Counted from the first letter of the stretch, positions 9,733 to 18,503 are shown. The stretch: 64,000 nt of DNA from Stutzerimonas kunmingensis (GCF_002929225.1 NZ_PISM01000014.1:434001-498000); one strand, 5' to 3'. Numbers and translations are program-made. Notes: a model not told the origin generated them from the sequence alone.

Positions 9733-10239
9733 TCAGTGATGATGCCCTGGCGCAGCACCGCCGGCAGCCGGGGCGTCTACCTCGATGCTCACCTCGGTGG
9801 TGATTTCGCCGCCGTCCTCGAACTGCAGCGTCACCGGGAAGCTCTCCCCAGCCACCAGCGGCTGCTTGAGCCCGAACAGCATCACGTGATTGCCACCCGG
9901 CTTGAACTCCACTTTGCCAGCCGCGGGCACGTCGACCGCCTCGACCTGCTGCATCTTCATCATGTCGCCCTGATGCACATGGGTGTGCAGCTCGGTCTTT
10001 TCGGCACGTGAGGTCTGCGCCCCGATCAGGCGCTGTGGCTGCTGACCACGATTTTCCAGTATGAAGTACACCGCGCCAGTCGGAGCGCTGGGCGGCATTG
10101 CCCGCGACCACGCCTGGCTGACAGCCAGCTCACTGGTAGCCGCTTGAGTCGAAGCCTGATGGTCGTGGTGGTGCTCCTGCGCAAGGGCAGGCAAGCAGAG
10201 TGCCGCAAAAGTACCAGCGGCCAGTAAGCGAAGCAGCAT
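9733..10239 (-). CDS. Periplasmic PCu(A)C-type copper chaperone
   Basis: 168 residues with a signal peptide ending near PALAQ (about residue 21), followed by a His-rich start (EHHHDH). The PCu(A)C copper-binding pattern is present: H-x-HVHQGDMMKM and then GGNHVML about 20 residues later. His clusters at both ends (also APGHHH) could bind extra copper. The family delivers Cu(I) to the CuA centre of cytochrome oxidase or to nitrous oxide reductase. GGGAG upstream supports the ATG at 10239. It stands alone here, convergent with gor. The family call is firm; the target oxidase is unknown. Confidence 0.9.
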   Translation of the reverse strand: MLLRLLAAGTFAALCLPALAQEHHHDHQASTQAATSELAVSQAWSRAMPPSAPTGAVYFILENRGQQPQRLIGAQTSRAEKTELHTHVHQGDMMKMQQVEAVDVPAAGKVEFKPGGNHVMLFGLKQPLVAGESFPVTLQFEDGGEITTEVSIEVDAPAAGGAAPGHHH

Positions 10240-10680
10240 GAGAGAACTCCCGTTCTGTTGAGATGCGCCATATTACGCCGCCGGCCCTGCAGCGGTACGT
10301 CTGGGTAGTCGACTTATCGGCCGGCCATGGCCTGCGTGCCGCGCGATGGAGAGGAGGGTGCAGCAATTTGCCACAGGTGTGTTTGTGACACTATATTGCG
10401 ACGCCTGCACTTGCAGCCATCGAGGATTTCTGTAGCACCTGGTTTTTCTGAACGAAGCGCTTATCAAGCGCGGCTGATCGGCTTCCTGCACCAAATGATT
10501 GCTCCTACCCTGGTGCTCGGCCATGATCGGCGGCCGCTCAGACAAGCTCGGTACTCCCGGCCATCAGAAGTCGGGGCAAACCGATCAATACACTTTCTTT
10601 TTCACGCCCCGACGGTTTTTGGGGCATACGAGCTTGTCGTTTCTTGCAAAGCGCAGGACGCGTCATGTGTTTATACGGAC
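10240..10680. promoter_or_regulatory. Intergenic region with a possible sigma-70 promoter
   Basis: About 440 bases between divergent genes. TTGCCA at 10368-10373 and TATATT at 10392-10397 are separated by 18 bases and point rightward, so they may drive the sialidase-like gene. The rest is open in the same frame as that gene but without a ribosome site or recognisable protein content, so I treat it as non-coding. Confidence 0.4.
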
Positions 10681-11988
10681 ATGATTTATATGAGTTCTGG
10701 AAAGTTCGGATTTCTTCCCACCTGCCTGTCTGTCATCGCCCTTGCAGCTGTTTTCACTACCGCCTGGTGGCTTCATCCTGAGCGAGCGGTTGCCGGTTTC
10801 GCCGTAGCTGGCAGTCCCCATGCATTGCCGCTCGCCAGCAAGGGGCCGTTTTACAGCACCCGCTTCGCATCCTCCGATCTCGACGAATTTGTCCATGCCT
10901 CGTCGGTGACCTCCTTGCCGGATGGTGGCCTGATGGCCGTTTGGTTTGCCGGTTCACGCGAAGGGGCTGCGGATGTTCAGGTGCGCGGCGCGCGATTCGA
11001 CGCGATTGCGGCGGAGTGGGGCGACGAACTGGTCCTGGCAACTCGCGAGTCGACCGAGAAGGCGACCCAGAAGCACATACGCAAGCTCGGCAATCCGGTC
11101 ATTGCGCTGGCTCCCGACAACAGGCTGTGGCTGTTCTATGTGTCGGTATCAATCGGTGGCTGGGCTGGCAGCGCCATCAACGCCATGTATTCGGATGATC
11201 TCGGAGAAACCTGGTCGACTCCCAGGCAGCTGATCACCACCCCGTTCTTGAACATCAGCACACTGATGCGCAATGCCCCGGTATTCCATCAGGACGGCAC
11301 CATAGGACTGCCCGTCTACCACGAGTTCCTCGGCAAGTTCGCCGAGTATTTGTACATCAGCCCGAACGGCGAGGTGACCGGTAAAAGTCGAATCAGCAAA
11401 GGCAACGATTCACTGCAACCAACAGTGGTGCCGATGGACGAGCAACATGCCGTTGCCATGCTGCGCTATGCAGGTGCCAGCCATCATCGCGTGCTCGCCA
11501 GCCGCACCGCGGATGCCGGCAGAACCTGGAGCAAGCCTTATCCGATCGACCCGGCCAACCCCAATTCGGCGCTCGCAGCGGTGGCCACGCCCAATCATGG
11601 CCTGCTGGTTGCCCTGAATGATCTGGAGGACGGGCGTTTCCGGCTTCGCCTGATGGAAACCGACTCCAGCCTCGATCTCTGGAAGCCGGTGATTGACCTG
11701 GACGAATCGCCTGACCCGGAGGGCAACCCGTTCACCCCGGAGGTATATCGGGAAATCATCGGCGACAAGTTTCGCCTTTCCAGCGGGCCGCGGCGGCTAT
11801 CGCTGGTGGACGAGTTTCTGACAAACCTGGATAAGCGCGTCTGCAAGACCCATGGCTGCGATTTCGAGTACGAGTATCCCTACTTCATCAGGAGCGCCGA
11901 CGGTCTCTATCACCTGGTCTATTCCTGGAACAATACCTTCATCAAACACGTCAGCTTCAATGATGCCTGGCTACTGGAGCAGCTCTGA
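10681..11988 (+). CDS. Exported sialidase-like (BNR/Asp-box) glycoside hydrolase family protein
   Basis: 435 residues from the ATG at 10681; an ATG at 10690 is equally possible because the ribosome site (CGGA) is weak. An N-terminal hydrophobic segment (about residues 10-30) suggests export or a membrane anchor. The body has beta-propeller features of the sialidase superfamily, with two Asp-boxes: SDDLGETW and TADAGRTW. Proteins of this type hydrolyse sialic-acid-like sugars or other acidic glycans; the substrate is unknown. Its stop overlaps the ATG of the next membrane gene (TGATG), and an LtaS-like transferase follows, so the group probably works on a surface glycan. Confidence 0.8.
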   Translation: MIYMSSGKFGFLPTCLSVIALAAVFTTAWWLHPERAVAGFAVAGSPHALPLASKGPFYSTRFASSDLDEFVHASSVTSLPDGGLMAVWFAGSREGAADVQVRGARFDAIAAEWGDELVLATRESTEKATQKHIRKLGNPVIALAPDNRLWLFYVSVSIGGWAGSAINAMYSDDLGETWSTPRQLITTPFLNISTLMRNAPVFHQDGTIGLPVYHEFLGKFAEYLYISPNGEVTGKSRISKGNDSLQPTVVPMDEQHAVAMLRYAGASHHRVLASRTADAGRTWSKPYPIDPANPNSALAAVATPNHGLLVALNDLEDGRFRLRLMETDSSLDLWKPVIDLDESPDPEGNPFTPEVYREIIGDKFRLSSGPRRLSLVDEFLTNLDKRVCKTHGCDFEYEYPYFIRSADGLYHLVYSWNNTFIKHVSFNDAWLLEQL

Positions 11989-12575
11989 TGCCTGAACTCT
12001 GGCAAGCGCATCTGACCTTCGGGTTACTCGCTTTAATCGTCACGCCTGGATTTGGCCTCGGCCGAGGGTTTCAAGGGCTTCGCCTTCTCCTCCTGCTAGG
12101 GATCAGCTTCATTCCCGTGGACGGCCTGTCACTGGCCGCCTACATGCGCAGCTTCACTGATGACGTGGCCATCACGACGCTGGTGGCGCTGGCATTTTTC
12201 GCGGCGGTGCGCTTGGGACTGATGGCGATGCCGCCGCAGAACGCGCGCGTGCAATTGTTGATCGTGATGGCGGGGCTGGCGCTTTTTCTCTACCCGGCAA
12301 CGATGGGCCTGTCCTATCTGGACCCCTATCAACTCGGTTACGCCCCCCGCCCGCTGATCGCGGTGGTGGGCGTGCTTGCCCTGGGATTGCTGCTGCTCAG
12401 GAACTGGTTGGGGGCTTCCATGCTCGGCCTTGCCACCTTGGCGTTCAGCCTGGGGATCAAGCCGTCGCCCAATTACTGGGACTATTTGCTAGACCCCTTC
12501 ATCGCCTTGTTCAGCTGCGGGGCGTTGCTCGTCTATGCCTGCAAGGCACTCGTGCGCAAGCCAATGCCCGCGTGA
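11988..12575 (+). CDS. Polytopic inner-membrane protein of unknown function
   Basis: 195 residues with about six hydrophobic helices and short loops, and no recognised catalytic motif. The start overlaps the stop of the sialidase-like gene, so the pair is co-translated. An LtaS-like gene starts 74 bases downstream. The context suggests a role in assembling or modifying a cell-surface polymer. I do not recognise the family. Confidence 0.75.
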   Translation: MPELWQAHLTFGLLALIVTPGFGLGRGFQGLRLLLLLGISFIPVDGLSLAAYMRSFTDDVAITTLVALAFFAAVRLGLMAMPPQNARVQLLIVMAGLALFLYPATMGLSYLDPYQLGYAPRPLIAVVGVLALGLLLLRNWLGASMLGLATLAFSLGIKPSPNYWDYLLDPFIALFSCGALLVYACKALVRKPMPA

Positions 12576-12649
12576 CGAAAATTACTCCAGCCGACCTGTG
12601 ATGGCTCGGCTGCGCTATTTGACGATTCGATAGATTCGAGGTTGGGACA

Positions 12650-14686
12650 ATGGGTTGGCTTCAGTCGCGGCGCCTGCATTACTGGTTCGGTGCAGTCGGG
12701 ATTCTGTTCATTGCGCTCGCAGCATTGCGCGGGATCTTCTTCGTCGGTTTCTCCGGGCTGGAGCCCAGCGCGCTCGGCACGGTCGATGCCGTACCCGAAA
12801 CGCTCGGGATCGGCCTGCGCTTCGACCTTCGCCTGGCGATCCTGTTGATGTTGCCGATCGCGCTGTTGGCGTGGCTGCCGGTCTGGAACCTGACACGCTC
12901 CCGCGTCCTTCGCTGGGTGGCGCGGCTCTATCTGGCTCTGGCGCTTGGTGCAGTGCTGCTGGTCTACATCATCGATTTTGGCCACTACGCCTACCTCGGG
13001 GTGCGCATCAATGCCACCGTCTTGCGCTTTCTGGAGGACGCGCAGATCTCCACCGATATGGTCTGGCAAACCTATCCCGTGGTCTGGATCACCCTTGGCT
13101 GGGCGGCGGCAACCGCTCTGGTCTGGTGGCTGCTGCTGCGCTTTGAGCGGGTCACGCTGGATCGCCCGGCAAAGCGAATCAGCCGGCTTTCACTGATCTG
13201 GGGTAGTGCGCTGATGGTGGTGGCTGTCTTCGTCGCCATCCTCGGGCGTTTCGACAATATCAACCTGGAAAACCCCGTGCCGCTGCGCTGGAGTGATGCT
13301 TTTTTCTCGGGCGACAACCAGATTGCAGCCCTTGGCCTGAATCCGGTGATATTCCTCTACGACACGCTGAAGGTGCCCAATCAGCCGTATGACCGGGAAC
13401 AAGTCGAGGCCCATTACGATGTCGTCAGCCATTACCTAAGCGTCGACCAGCCTGATGCGAAAACGCTTAATTTCAGCCGGGAGCAGGGCGTTCAACCCTA
13501 TGCGATTGACGGAAAGCGGCCGAATGTCGTCTTCGTCATGCTCGAATCCCTGGGAACCACCGCGGTGGGCGCCTACGGCAATCCGCTCAATCCAACTCCC
13601 AATATCGACCGGCTGGCCAAGCAGAGCTGGTTCTTCAAGAACTTCTACGTGCCCGTGACCGGCACCGCGAAGACCGTTTGGGCGAGCATATCCGGCGTAC
13701 CAGACGTTTCCCGGCAGGAAACCGCGACGCGCAATCCGCTGATCACCCGCCAACACAGCCTCGTCAACGCGCTGCAGGACTACGACAAGTACTACATGAT
13801 TGGCGGCAATTCCGGCTGGGCCAATATGAATGCCCTGATCCGCCAGAGCATCGACGACATCCAGCTATATGAAGAGCGCCACTGGAACTCTCCGATGGTG
13901 GATGTGTGGGGAATCTCCGATCTGGACCTGTTCAAGGAAAGTGACCGGCTGCTGCGAGAGCAGGGGGAGGGCAAGCCCTTCTTTGCCTATATCCAGACGG
14001 CGGGCAACCATCGTCCGTTTACCATACCCAAGCAGAACGACGGCTTCGAAGCCCTCGATCTACCTTTGGAAAAGGTGCAGGGCGCCGGTTCCCGCAGCGT
14101 GGCGCAGTACAACGCGGTCCGCCTTCTGGATTTCAACATCGGCCGCCTGATGGAGATTGCGAAGGAAGGCGGCTGGTACGACAACACCATCTTCGTCATG
14201 TTTGGCGACCACAACACGCGCATCGCCCAGATTCCGCACATGCTGCCGGCATACGAAAAGCTGGGGCTCGAGAGCAATAACGTTCCGTTGTTGATCCATG
14301 CGCCCAAGCTGCTGGAGCCACGAGTGATCGAGGAGGCCGTGGGTCTGGCCGATCTGCTACCGACCGTACTGGGCTTGGCCGGCATGGAGTTTCGCAACGG
14401 TGCAATGGGACGCGACATCCAGCAGCCGGCTCCTGAAGGGGAGCGCGTGGTTCCACTCGTGCTCCGCGAAGGCACGTTCCCGCTGATTGGTGGCGTGACC
14501 AAGGACTTTCTTCTGCAGATGCAGCACGACGGCAGCCAGCCGACCCTGCACGAAATTGCATCACCGGAGCCTCTGGTCGACGTAGCCGACCGGTATCCCG
14601 AGGAATTCCAGCGACTTGTCGCCCTGACACGGGGACTGCACGAGGCATCGCGTCTGATGCTCTATCAGAACGTCAGAAAGGACTGA
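12650..14686 (+). CDS. LtaS/MdoB-type sulfatase-fold phosphoglycerol or phosphoethanolamine transferase
   Basis: 678 residues. The first ~210 hold about five membrane segments; the rest is a periplasmic sulfatase-fold domain. Signatures: NVVFVMLES (metal-binding glutamate), TGTAKT with the candidate nucleophile threonine, HRPF, and FGDHNTRI (metal-binding D-H pair). LtaS and OpgB/MdoB members move sn-glycerol-1-phosphate from phosphatidylglycerol to an acceptor and release diacylglycerol. Diacylglycerol kinase, which recycles that product, is encoded just downstream on the other strand. The acceptor is unknown; OPG-type glucans or a surface polymer are the main options. Confidence 0.85.
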   Translation: MGWLQSRRLHYWFGAVGILFIALAALRGIFFVGFSGLEPSALGTVDAVPETLGIGLRFDLRLAILLMLPIALLAWLPVWNLTRSRVLRWVARLYLALALGAVLLVYIIDFGHYAYLGVRINATVLRFLEDAQISTDMVWQTYPVVWITLGWAAATALVWWLLLRFERVTLDRPAKRISRLSLIWGSALMVVAVFVAILGRFDNINLENPVPLRWSDAFFSGDNQIAALGLNPVIFLYDTLKVPNQPYDREQVEAHYDVVSHYLSVDQPDAKTLNFSREQGVQPYAIDGKRPNVVFVMLESLGTTAVGAYGNPLNPTPNIDRLAKQSWFFKNFYVPVTGTAKTVWASISGVPDVSRQETATRNPLITRQHSLVNALQDYDKYYMIGGNSGWANMNALIRQSIDDIQLYEERHWNSPMVDVWGISDLDLFKESDRLLREQGEGKPFFAYIQTAGNHRPFTIPKQNDGFEALDLPLEKVQGAGSRSVAQYNAVRLLDFNIGRLMEIAKEGGWYDNTIFVMFGDHNTRIAQIPHMLPAYEKLGLESNNVPLLIHAPKLLEPRVIEEAVGLADLLPTVLGLAGMEFRNGAMGRDIQQPAPEGERVVPLVLREGTFPLIGGVTKDFLLQMQHDGSQPTLHEIASPEPLVDVADRYPEEFQRLVALTRGLHEASRLMLYQNVRKD

Positions 14687-14784
14687 GTTCCAGGGCGGTC
14701 ATGACTGCCTATCCGCGAGCTGTCTGACACAGCGCGCGGCTGGGCAGATCGGGCGAACATGAGCGTGAAGTTACAGCGCCAGGC

Positions 14785-15131
14785 TCAATAGAGAATCATC
14801 ACCCAGGTGACCGCTACCATCACCAGCGACAGCAGTTGCGCCGCGCTGCCCATGTCCTTGGCGTTCTTGGAAAGCGGGTGCAGTTCGAGCGAGATTCGGT
14901 CGATTGCTGCCTCTATCGCCGAATTGACGAGCTCGACCACCAGTGTCAACAACGGCACGATCACAAGTAACAAGCGTTCGATTCGGCTGACGTCGAGCGT
15001 GAACGCCAGTGGTATCAGGACAGCGTTGAGCAGCAGCAGCTGTCTGAAGGCAGCTTCGCCGGCAATCGCAGCACGGATACCTGCAAGTGCCCCTTGAGCG
15101 ATTGCGCGTTGAGTTCTTCGATGCTGCTCAT
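14785..15131 (-). pseudogene. dgkA: Diacylglycerol kinase, frameshifted near its start
   Basis: Reading from the ATG at 15131 (AGGAAG upstream) gives MSSIEELNAQSLKG, then the frame derails and stops early. In the next frame the rest of a typical DgkA follows: GEAAFRQ, ELVNSAIEAAIDRIS, LSKNAKDMGSAAQ and a final membrane helix, ending at 14785. The break falls in a run of four G (plus-strand C at 15090-15093); one more base would restore about 116 codons. No ATG, GTG or TTG opens the downstream frame. Either the gene is a recent pseudogene, the sequence has a homopolymer error, or the ribosome shifts here. DgkA phosphorylates diacylglycerol to phosphatidic acid, recycling the by-product of transferases such as the neighbour. 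Confidence 0.85.
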
Positions 15132-15273
15132 GTTCAACTTCCTGGCAGAATTGTGGCGAGTATAAGCATCCCGCGGCAGAGAGCGCGTGCTGATCGTGGC
15201 AAACGAATACCAGAGAGGGAAAGGACCAGAAGGTGGCGATGGCAAAGCACGGCCATTACCTACCACAAACGCA

Positions 15274-15301
15274 ATTTAACATAATATAGATTATGCGAAG
15301 C
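15274..15301. other. Intact dif site (left junction of the mobile array)
   Basis: Read on the minus strand this is a 28-bp XerC/XerD site: XerC arm GCTTCGCATAA (15291-15301), six-base centre TCTATA (15285-15290), XerD arm TTATGTTAAAT (15274-15284). It matches the E. coli and P. aeruginosa dif pattern almost throughout. The XerD arm and centre are chromosomal; the XerC arm has the element-type end (GAAGC on the plus strand), whereas the far right junction keeps GAAAC. It therefore should still work for chromosome dimer resolution and for new integrations. Confidence 0.92.
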
Positions 15302-15303
15302 GC

Positions 15304-15462
15304 CTAAGACGACATGACAAGCTCACCAGAGCCATCCGTCAGTTGCCACCAAACACAAAACGGTTCGATTGACTGAAGCCTGACACACGCATCGAATTGG
15401 GTCTGAACTTCGTCTTCATACTCGTAGCCGGGGTTATCGACCAGCTCGTAAGTCAGGATCAT
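15304..15462 (-). CDS. Small protein at the left end of the prophage
   Basis: 52 residues from the ATG at 15462 (GGAG ten bases upstream), starting MILTYELVDNPGYEYEDE and acidic overall. The stop lies only two bases from the dif XerC arm, and the ribosome site lies inside a second dif-like sequence (15460-15486). I do not recognise it. It may be the last gene of the phage operon, downstream of zot, or all that remains of another short dif-borne element. Confidence 0.5.
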   Translation of the reverse strand: MILTYELVDNPGYEYEDEVQTQFDACVRLQSIEPFCVWWQLTDGSGELVMSS

Positions 15463-15486
15463 TTCATAATCTCCATTATGCGAAGC
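15460..15486. other. Second dif-like sequence inside the left end of the prophage
   Basis: A perfect copy of the element-type XerC arm TTATGCGAAGC (15476-15486) is preceded by a six-base centre and a degenerate XerD half ending CATAA. The 13 bases from the arm onward (TTATGCGAAGCGC) match those at 15291-15303. It could be the junction of a 185-base remnant with the phage, or a site carried by the phage. Confidence 0.6.
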
Positions 15487-15525
15487 GCACCAAGTAGAAA
15501 TGCAGAAAAGAGGACAGAAAGACGG

Positions 15526-15561
15526 TTTGCGCGCCGGCTCGTACCTCGCTCGGCGTGCAAA
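15526..15561 (-). terminator. Hairpin downstream of zot
   Basis: An 11-bp stem with one mismatch (15526-15536 with 15551-15561, 14-base loop) begins nine bases beyond the Zot stop at 15570. It probably ends the phage structural operon or marks a folded ssDNA structure; no T-tract. Confidence 0.4.
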
Positions 15562-15569
15562 TCCGCTTA

Positions 15570-16757
15570 TCACCAGAGGAATTTCCCCTTCTCATAGGGC
15601 ACGACGACCACGGACGAGCCTTTAGGGGCTGACTGCAGGCCGCTGGCGACCGCCTGTTCGAGTGCCGGAGGCGGACTGCTGGCGTGCATCGGCGCTTGTG
15701 GCGGTTCTGGGTCGGGCTTGGTGTCGTCGAAGTAGCCGTTCTGCACGACCGACATGCAGAAGCCGAACGACACATCCAGGCGCGTGCCTTGCTGGGTGTT
15801 GCATCTACACCCCGTCAGCCCTTCATCGCTGTCACCGACCTGCATGCGCTTGTAGTTGCGGGCAATCAGCTCGCGGTCGGTGGTGGCGATGCATACGGGT
15901 TTGGGGAAGGTCTGCGGCTCGGTCAGTGCGTCATATACCGGCGCCGAAGCTGGCAGGTCCTGCACCCTCGAAACCCGTTTGCCCAGGTACTGCTCAACAG
16001 TGAGCGGCGCGGATCGCTCCGAGTCGTTCGTCGCAGGCCGGATAAACGCCCCGACCGTATCTCGCACCTGATCGACCATGCTCCCGGCCGGCGCGCTGCT
16101 AGTGGCTTCGAGCGCGACTTTCTCAGCGTTGTAACGCTCATAGGCGCGATAAACGAGGATGCCCGCGCCAATCAGCACGCAGATGGCCAGGATGAACTTG
16201 GTCGGCACCTTGGCCTGGAAGTGGTGCTTGGCGTTGGTGCTGGTGTAGGCGCCGAAGTAGCGCTTATCCAGGCGCAGCGATTTCTTGTCGGCATCCTTGA
16301 AGCTGGTTTTCAGCTCGACCTTTTCCACCACCACTTCAGACTCGAAGCGCAGCAGCTGGGCGGACTTGAAGACGCGCCAGTAGTGGATGTGCGTGTTGCA
16401 CAGGCGCCGCAGGTGCACATCGAGATAGCGCGGGTCCTGGGTGACGAGGTGCACTTCGTGGCCCTGGTGGCGCATGGTCTCGAAGCGGGTGATGTGCTCC
16501 GGTGGCCGCGCCCGTGGATCGCGTGAGCCAAACCAGCCCTGCGCTTCGTCCACGACGATGATCGAGTCGTTCGGCAGCTCGAACCACTTTTCGGGATCTT
16601 CGAACTCGAACCACTGCGCTTGTAGCTGATCGGGCTTGAGGCCGTTGATGTTGTGGTAGTAGACGACACGGCCTTCGGCGTGGGCCTTCTGGTCGACTTC
16701 GCGGATGGTGTTCAGGGTCTTACCATGGCCGGGCTTGCCGGTGCGGATAACGAGCAT
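15570..16757 (-). CDS. zot: Zot-like phage assembly ATPase (pI)
   Basis: 395 residues. Walker A is GKPGHGKT at residues 7-14 and Walker B is SIIVVDEAQGWF at about 65-76, typical of the Zot/pI family. A single membrane helix (FILAICVLIGAGILVYRA, about 190-207) separates the cytoplasmic ATPase from a periplasmic tail containing several cysteines. In filamentous phages this protein drives extrusion of ssDNA through the inner membrane and contacts the secretin. Starts 12 bases after pVI. No integrase or pIV gene follows, so a host secretin is presumably used. Confidence 0.92.
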   Translation of the reverse strand: MLVIRTGKPGHGKTLNTIREVDQKAHAEGRVVYYHNINGLKPDQLQAQWFEFEDPEKWFELPNDSIIVVDEAQGWFGSRDPRARPPEHITRFETMRHQGHEVHLVTQDPRYLDVHLRRLCNTHIHYWRVFKSAQLLRFESEVVVEKVELKTSFKDADKKSLRLDKRYFGAYTSTNAKHHFQAKVPTKFILAICVLIGAGILVYRAYERYNAEKVALEATSSAPAGSMVDQVRDTVGAFIRPATNDSERSAPLTVEQYLGKRVSRVQDLPASAPVYDALTEPQTFPKPVCIATTDRELIARNYKRMQVGDSDEGLTGCRCNTQQGTRLDVSFGFCMSVVQNGYFDDTKPDPEPPQAPMHASSPPPALEQAVASGLQSAPKGSSVVVVPYEKGKFLW

Positions 16758-16769
16758 GACGGCGCCTCC

Positions 16770-17096
16770 TTAGGCTTCGATGGAGGTGCCGCCCGGCTTG
16801 TGCCAGACCTGATTGCGTTTGCGGTCGGTGGCCTTGTCGATCCCGGCGAGCATGAAGCGCGTCGAGATGGCGGCGAAATACAGGTTCACCACCACATCGA
16901 ACTTGGCCAGCCCGAGAATCCCCTGAATGACCGGCCCAACATCGCCCATGAGGCCGAACAGATAGCTTTGCGCCTGGCCGATGATCAGGTTGAAACCGAC
17001 ATAGGAGACGAAGCCGAAACCGATCATTTTCAGCACCATCTTCACCAGTGGGCCGAGGATGATGACGAGCATCTGCACAATGAAGAGAAACTGCAT
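16770..17096 (-). CDS. DUF2523 minor coat protein (pVI-like)
   Basis: 108 residues, strongly hydrophobic with about three membrane helices and a basic C-terminus (TDRKRNQ). DUF2523 proteins lie between the adsorption protein and Zot in inoviruses and are thought to be the pVI equivalent that caps the virion end with pIII. AGGAGG lies seven bases upstream, and the start overlaps the pIII stop by one base (TAATG), so it is translationally coupled. Confidence 0.85.
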   Translation of the reverse strand: MQFLFIVQMLVIILGPLVKMVLKMIGFGFVSYVGFNLIIGQAQSYLFGLMGDVGPVIQGILGLAKFDVVVNLYFAAISTRFMLAGIDKATDRKRNQVWHKPGGTSIEA

Positions 17097-18493
17097 TACT
17101 GACCTCCTACGGAGCGGCCCACGTACAGGGCGGCAAGAACGGTAGCCACAGCCACGAACAGGCCGCTCAAGTCATTGGCGGCGCGGCAAAGCGGCTCATA
17201 GCTAAGTTCGAAGGAACGCCCGCCACTGGTGCGCAGGCTGAAGGTTTCCGCAGCGGGACAGCTGGACGGAAGAAAGCGGGTGCCTTGGTTGATGAAGGAC
17301 GGCAGCTCGATATCGGCGCCTTCCTGGAGCTTGAATTGGTCGCCCTGCACGGCGGCTTCGATGGCGGATTCGTGCTTCTCGAAGTCGGCCTGTTCTTCGG
17401 CGTGGCAGCGAAGCTCCTTTTGCTGGCGAAGAATGGCGCATTGAACCGCGTCGCCTTCACAGCTCAGGGTTGCATCGCAAGGTTCACCACCGACGCTGGA
17501 TTTATCTTCATCCGTTTCTTCTTCACCTTCTCCTTCGCCGGAACCCGAGCCAGAGCCTTCGCCATTGCCGGAGCCCTCGCCGCCTGATCCGTCGCCATCA
17601 TCCCCGCTTCCGTTTCCGTCTCCCGAGCCGCCATCATTTGAGCCCCCGCCGTCAGAGCCGCCACCATTGGAGCCACCGCCACCCGAACCATCGTCGGGGT
17701 CACTTGGGTCGGTCGGATCGGTGGGGTCAGTCGGGTCCGTTGGATCAGGTGGCGGCGTGTTAGGCGAGCAGAATGTGCCGTTGTACGTGTAGCCGCTGGG
17801 GCAGTTGTTATCAGGATCAGGAGGCGGGGTGTCGTCGGGGTCCTGGGTATTGGGTGGTGACGGGTTCCCAGGAGAACGAAGCGAGTCTTCGTTGCACTGC
17901 ATGCCGTTGCCGCTGTACGAGTACACGCCAAACACGCCGGACGGACTGCCGCTGCTGTAGACGTAGACGTTGGAGGCCGGCGTGTAGGTGAAGGCGTACT
18001 GGCAACCGTTACCGCAGACCGAACCCGGAGGGTCGATGGTCGGCTGGCCCACTGCGGCCTTCATCAGGTGTTCATGAGTCACTGTCTGGCCGTTGGTGGA
18101 CTCGCACCGATCAGGCTCAGGCGGAGGCGAGCATTCTTTAGTTACAGGGTCTTCTACTTGACCACCAGGACAGCCGGTAACAAGTTTTCCAGTAATATTT
18201 CCCGACTGATAAAACTCACCATTTCGAATGTAACGACAACGACCAGCAGCAGGAGGGTTTTCCATAACAAACTCAGCGCTAGCACTATCAGAATTAGGAA
18301 CCCATGAAAGAGCTGAAAGCCGATCATTACACGCCTGCTGAGGATCAGCGAAGAAGTTAGCGCCGGAACCGGGCCAGCTGTAGTAATCAGCATGGGCACG
18401 CGGGGAACAGATAAGCAAAAGCGCCGAGGGCAACAGGTAGAAACAAGCAGTACGTGCGAAGCGATCTGCGCTGACAAGACGAAAGAAATTCAA
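17096..18493 (-). CDS. Phage adsorption protein (pIII/TspB-like)
   Basis: 465 residues from the TTG at 18493, chosen because GGGAGG sits five bases upstream; an earlier TTG at 18517 lacks this. A signal peptide ends near PRAHA (about 35). A cysteine-containing N-terminal domain, probably for receptor binding, is followed by a low-complexity linker: DPT repeats and Gly/Ser-rich GGS blocks, like the linkers of M13 pIII. A C-terminal cysteine-rich domain ends in one membrane helix (LSGLFVAVATVLAALYVG) that anchors it before release. DNA for the N-terminal part (about 18140-18330) is clearly AT-richer than the rest, suggesting the receptor-binding region was swapped. Confidence 0.88.
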   Translation of the reverse strand: MNFFRLVSADRFARTACFYLLPSALLLICSPRAHADYYSWPGSGANFFADPQQACNDRLSALSWVPNSDSASAEFVMENPPAAGRCRYIRNGEFYQSGNITGKLVTGCPGGQVEDPVTKECSPPPEPDRCESTNGQTVTHEHLMKAAVGQPTIDPPGSVCGNGCQYAFTYTPASNVYVYSSGSPSGVFGVYSYSGNGMQCNEDSLRSPGNPSPPNTQDPDDTPPPDPDNNCPSGYTYNGTFCSPNTPPPDPTDPTDPTDPTDPSDPDDGSGGGGSNGGGSDGGGSNDGGSGDGNGSGDDGDGSGGEGSGNGEGSGSGSGEGEGEEETDEDKSSVGGEPCDATLSCEGDAVQCAILRQQKELRCHAEEQADFEKHESAIEAAVQGDQFKLQEGADIELPSFINQGTRFLPSSCPAAETFSLRTSGGRSFELSYEPLCRAANDLSGLFVAVATVLAALYVGRSVGGQ

Positions 18494-18503
18494 TGCCACC
18501 TCC

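Noticed and set aside
10327..10680. A 118-residue N-terminal extension of the sialidase-like protein
   Set aside because: The frame is open but has no ribosome site and no protein-like composition, and a membrane/signal segment begins right after the ATG at 10681.
15570..16757. Zot as a secreted enterotoxin
   Set aside because: It has the Walker motifs, membrane helix and gene position of the phage assembly ATPase; toxin activity is a special claim for V. cholerae and is not supported here.
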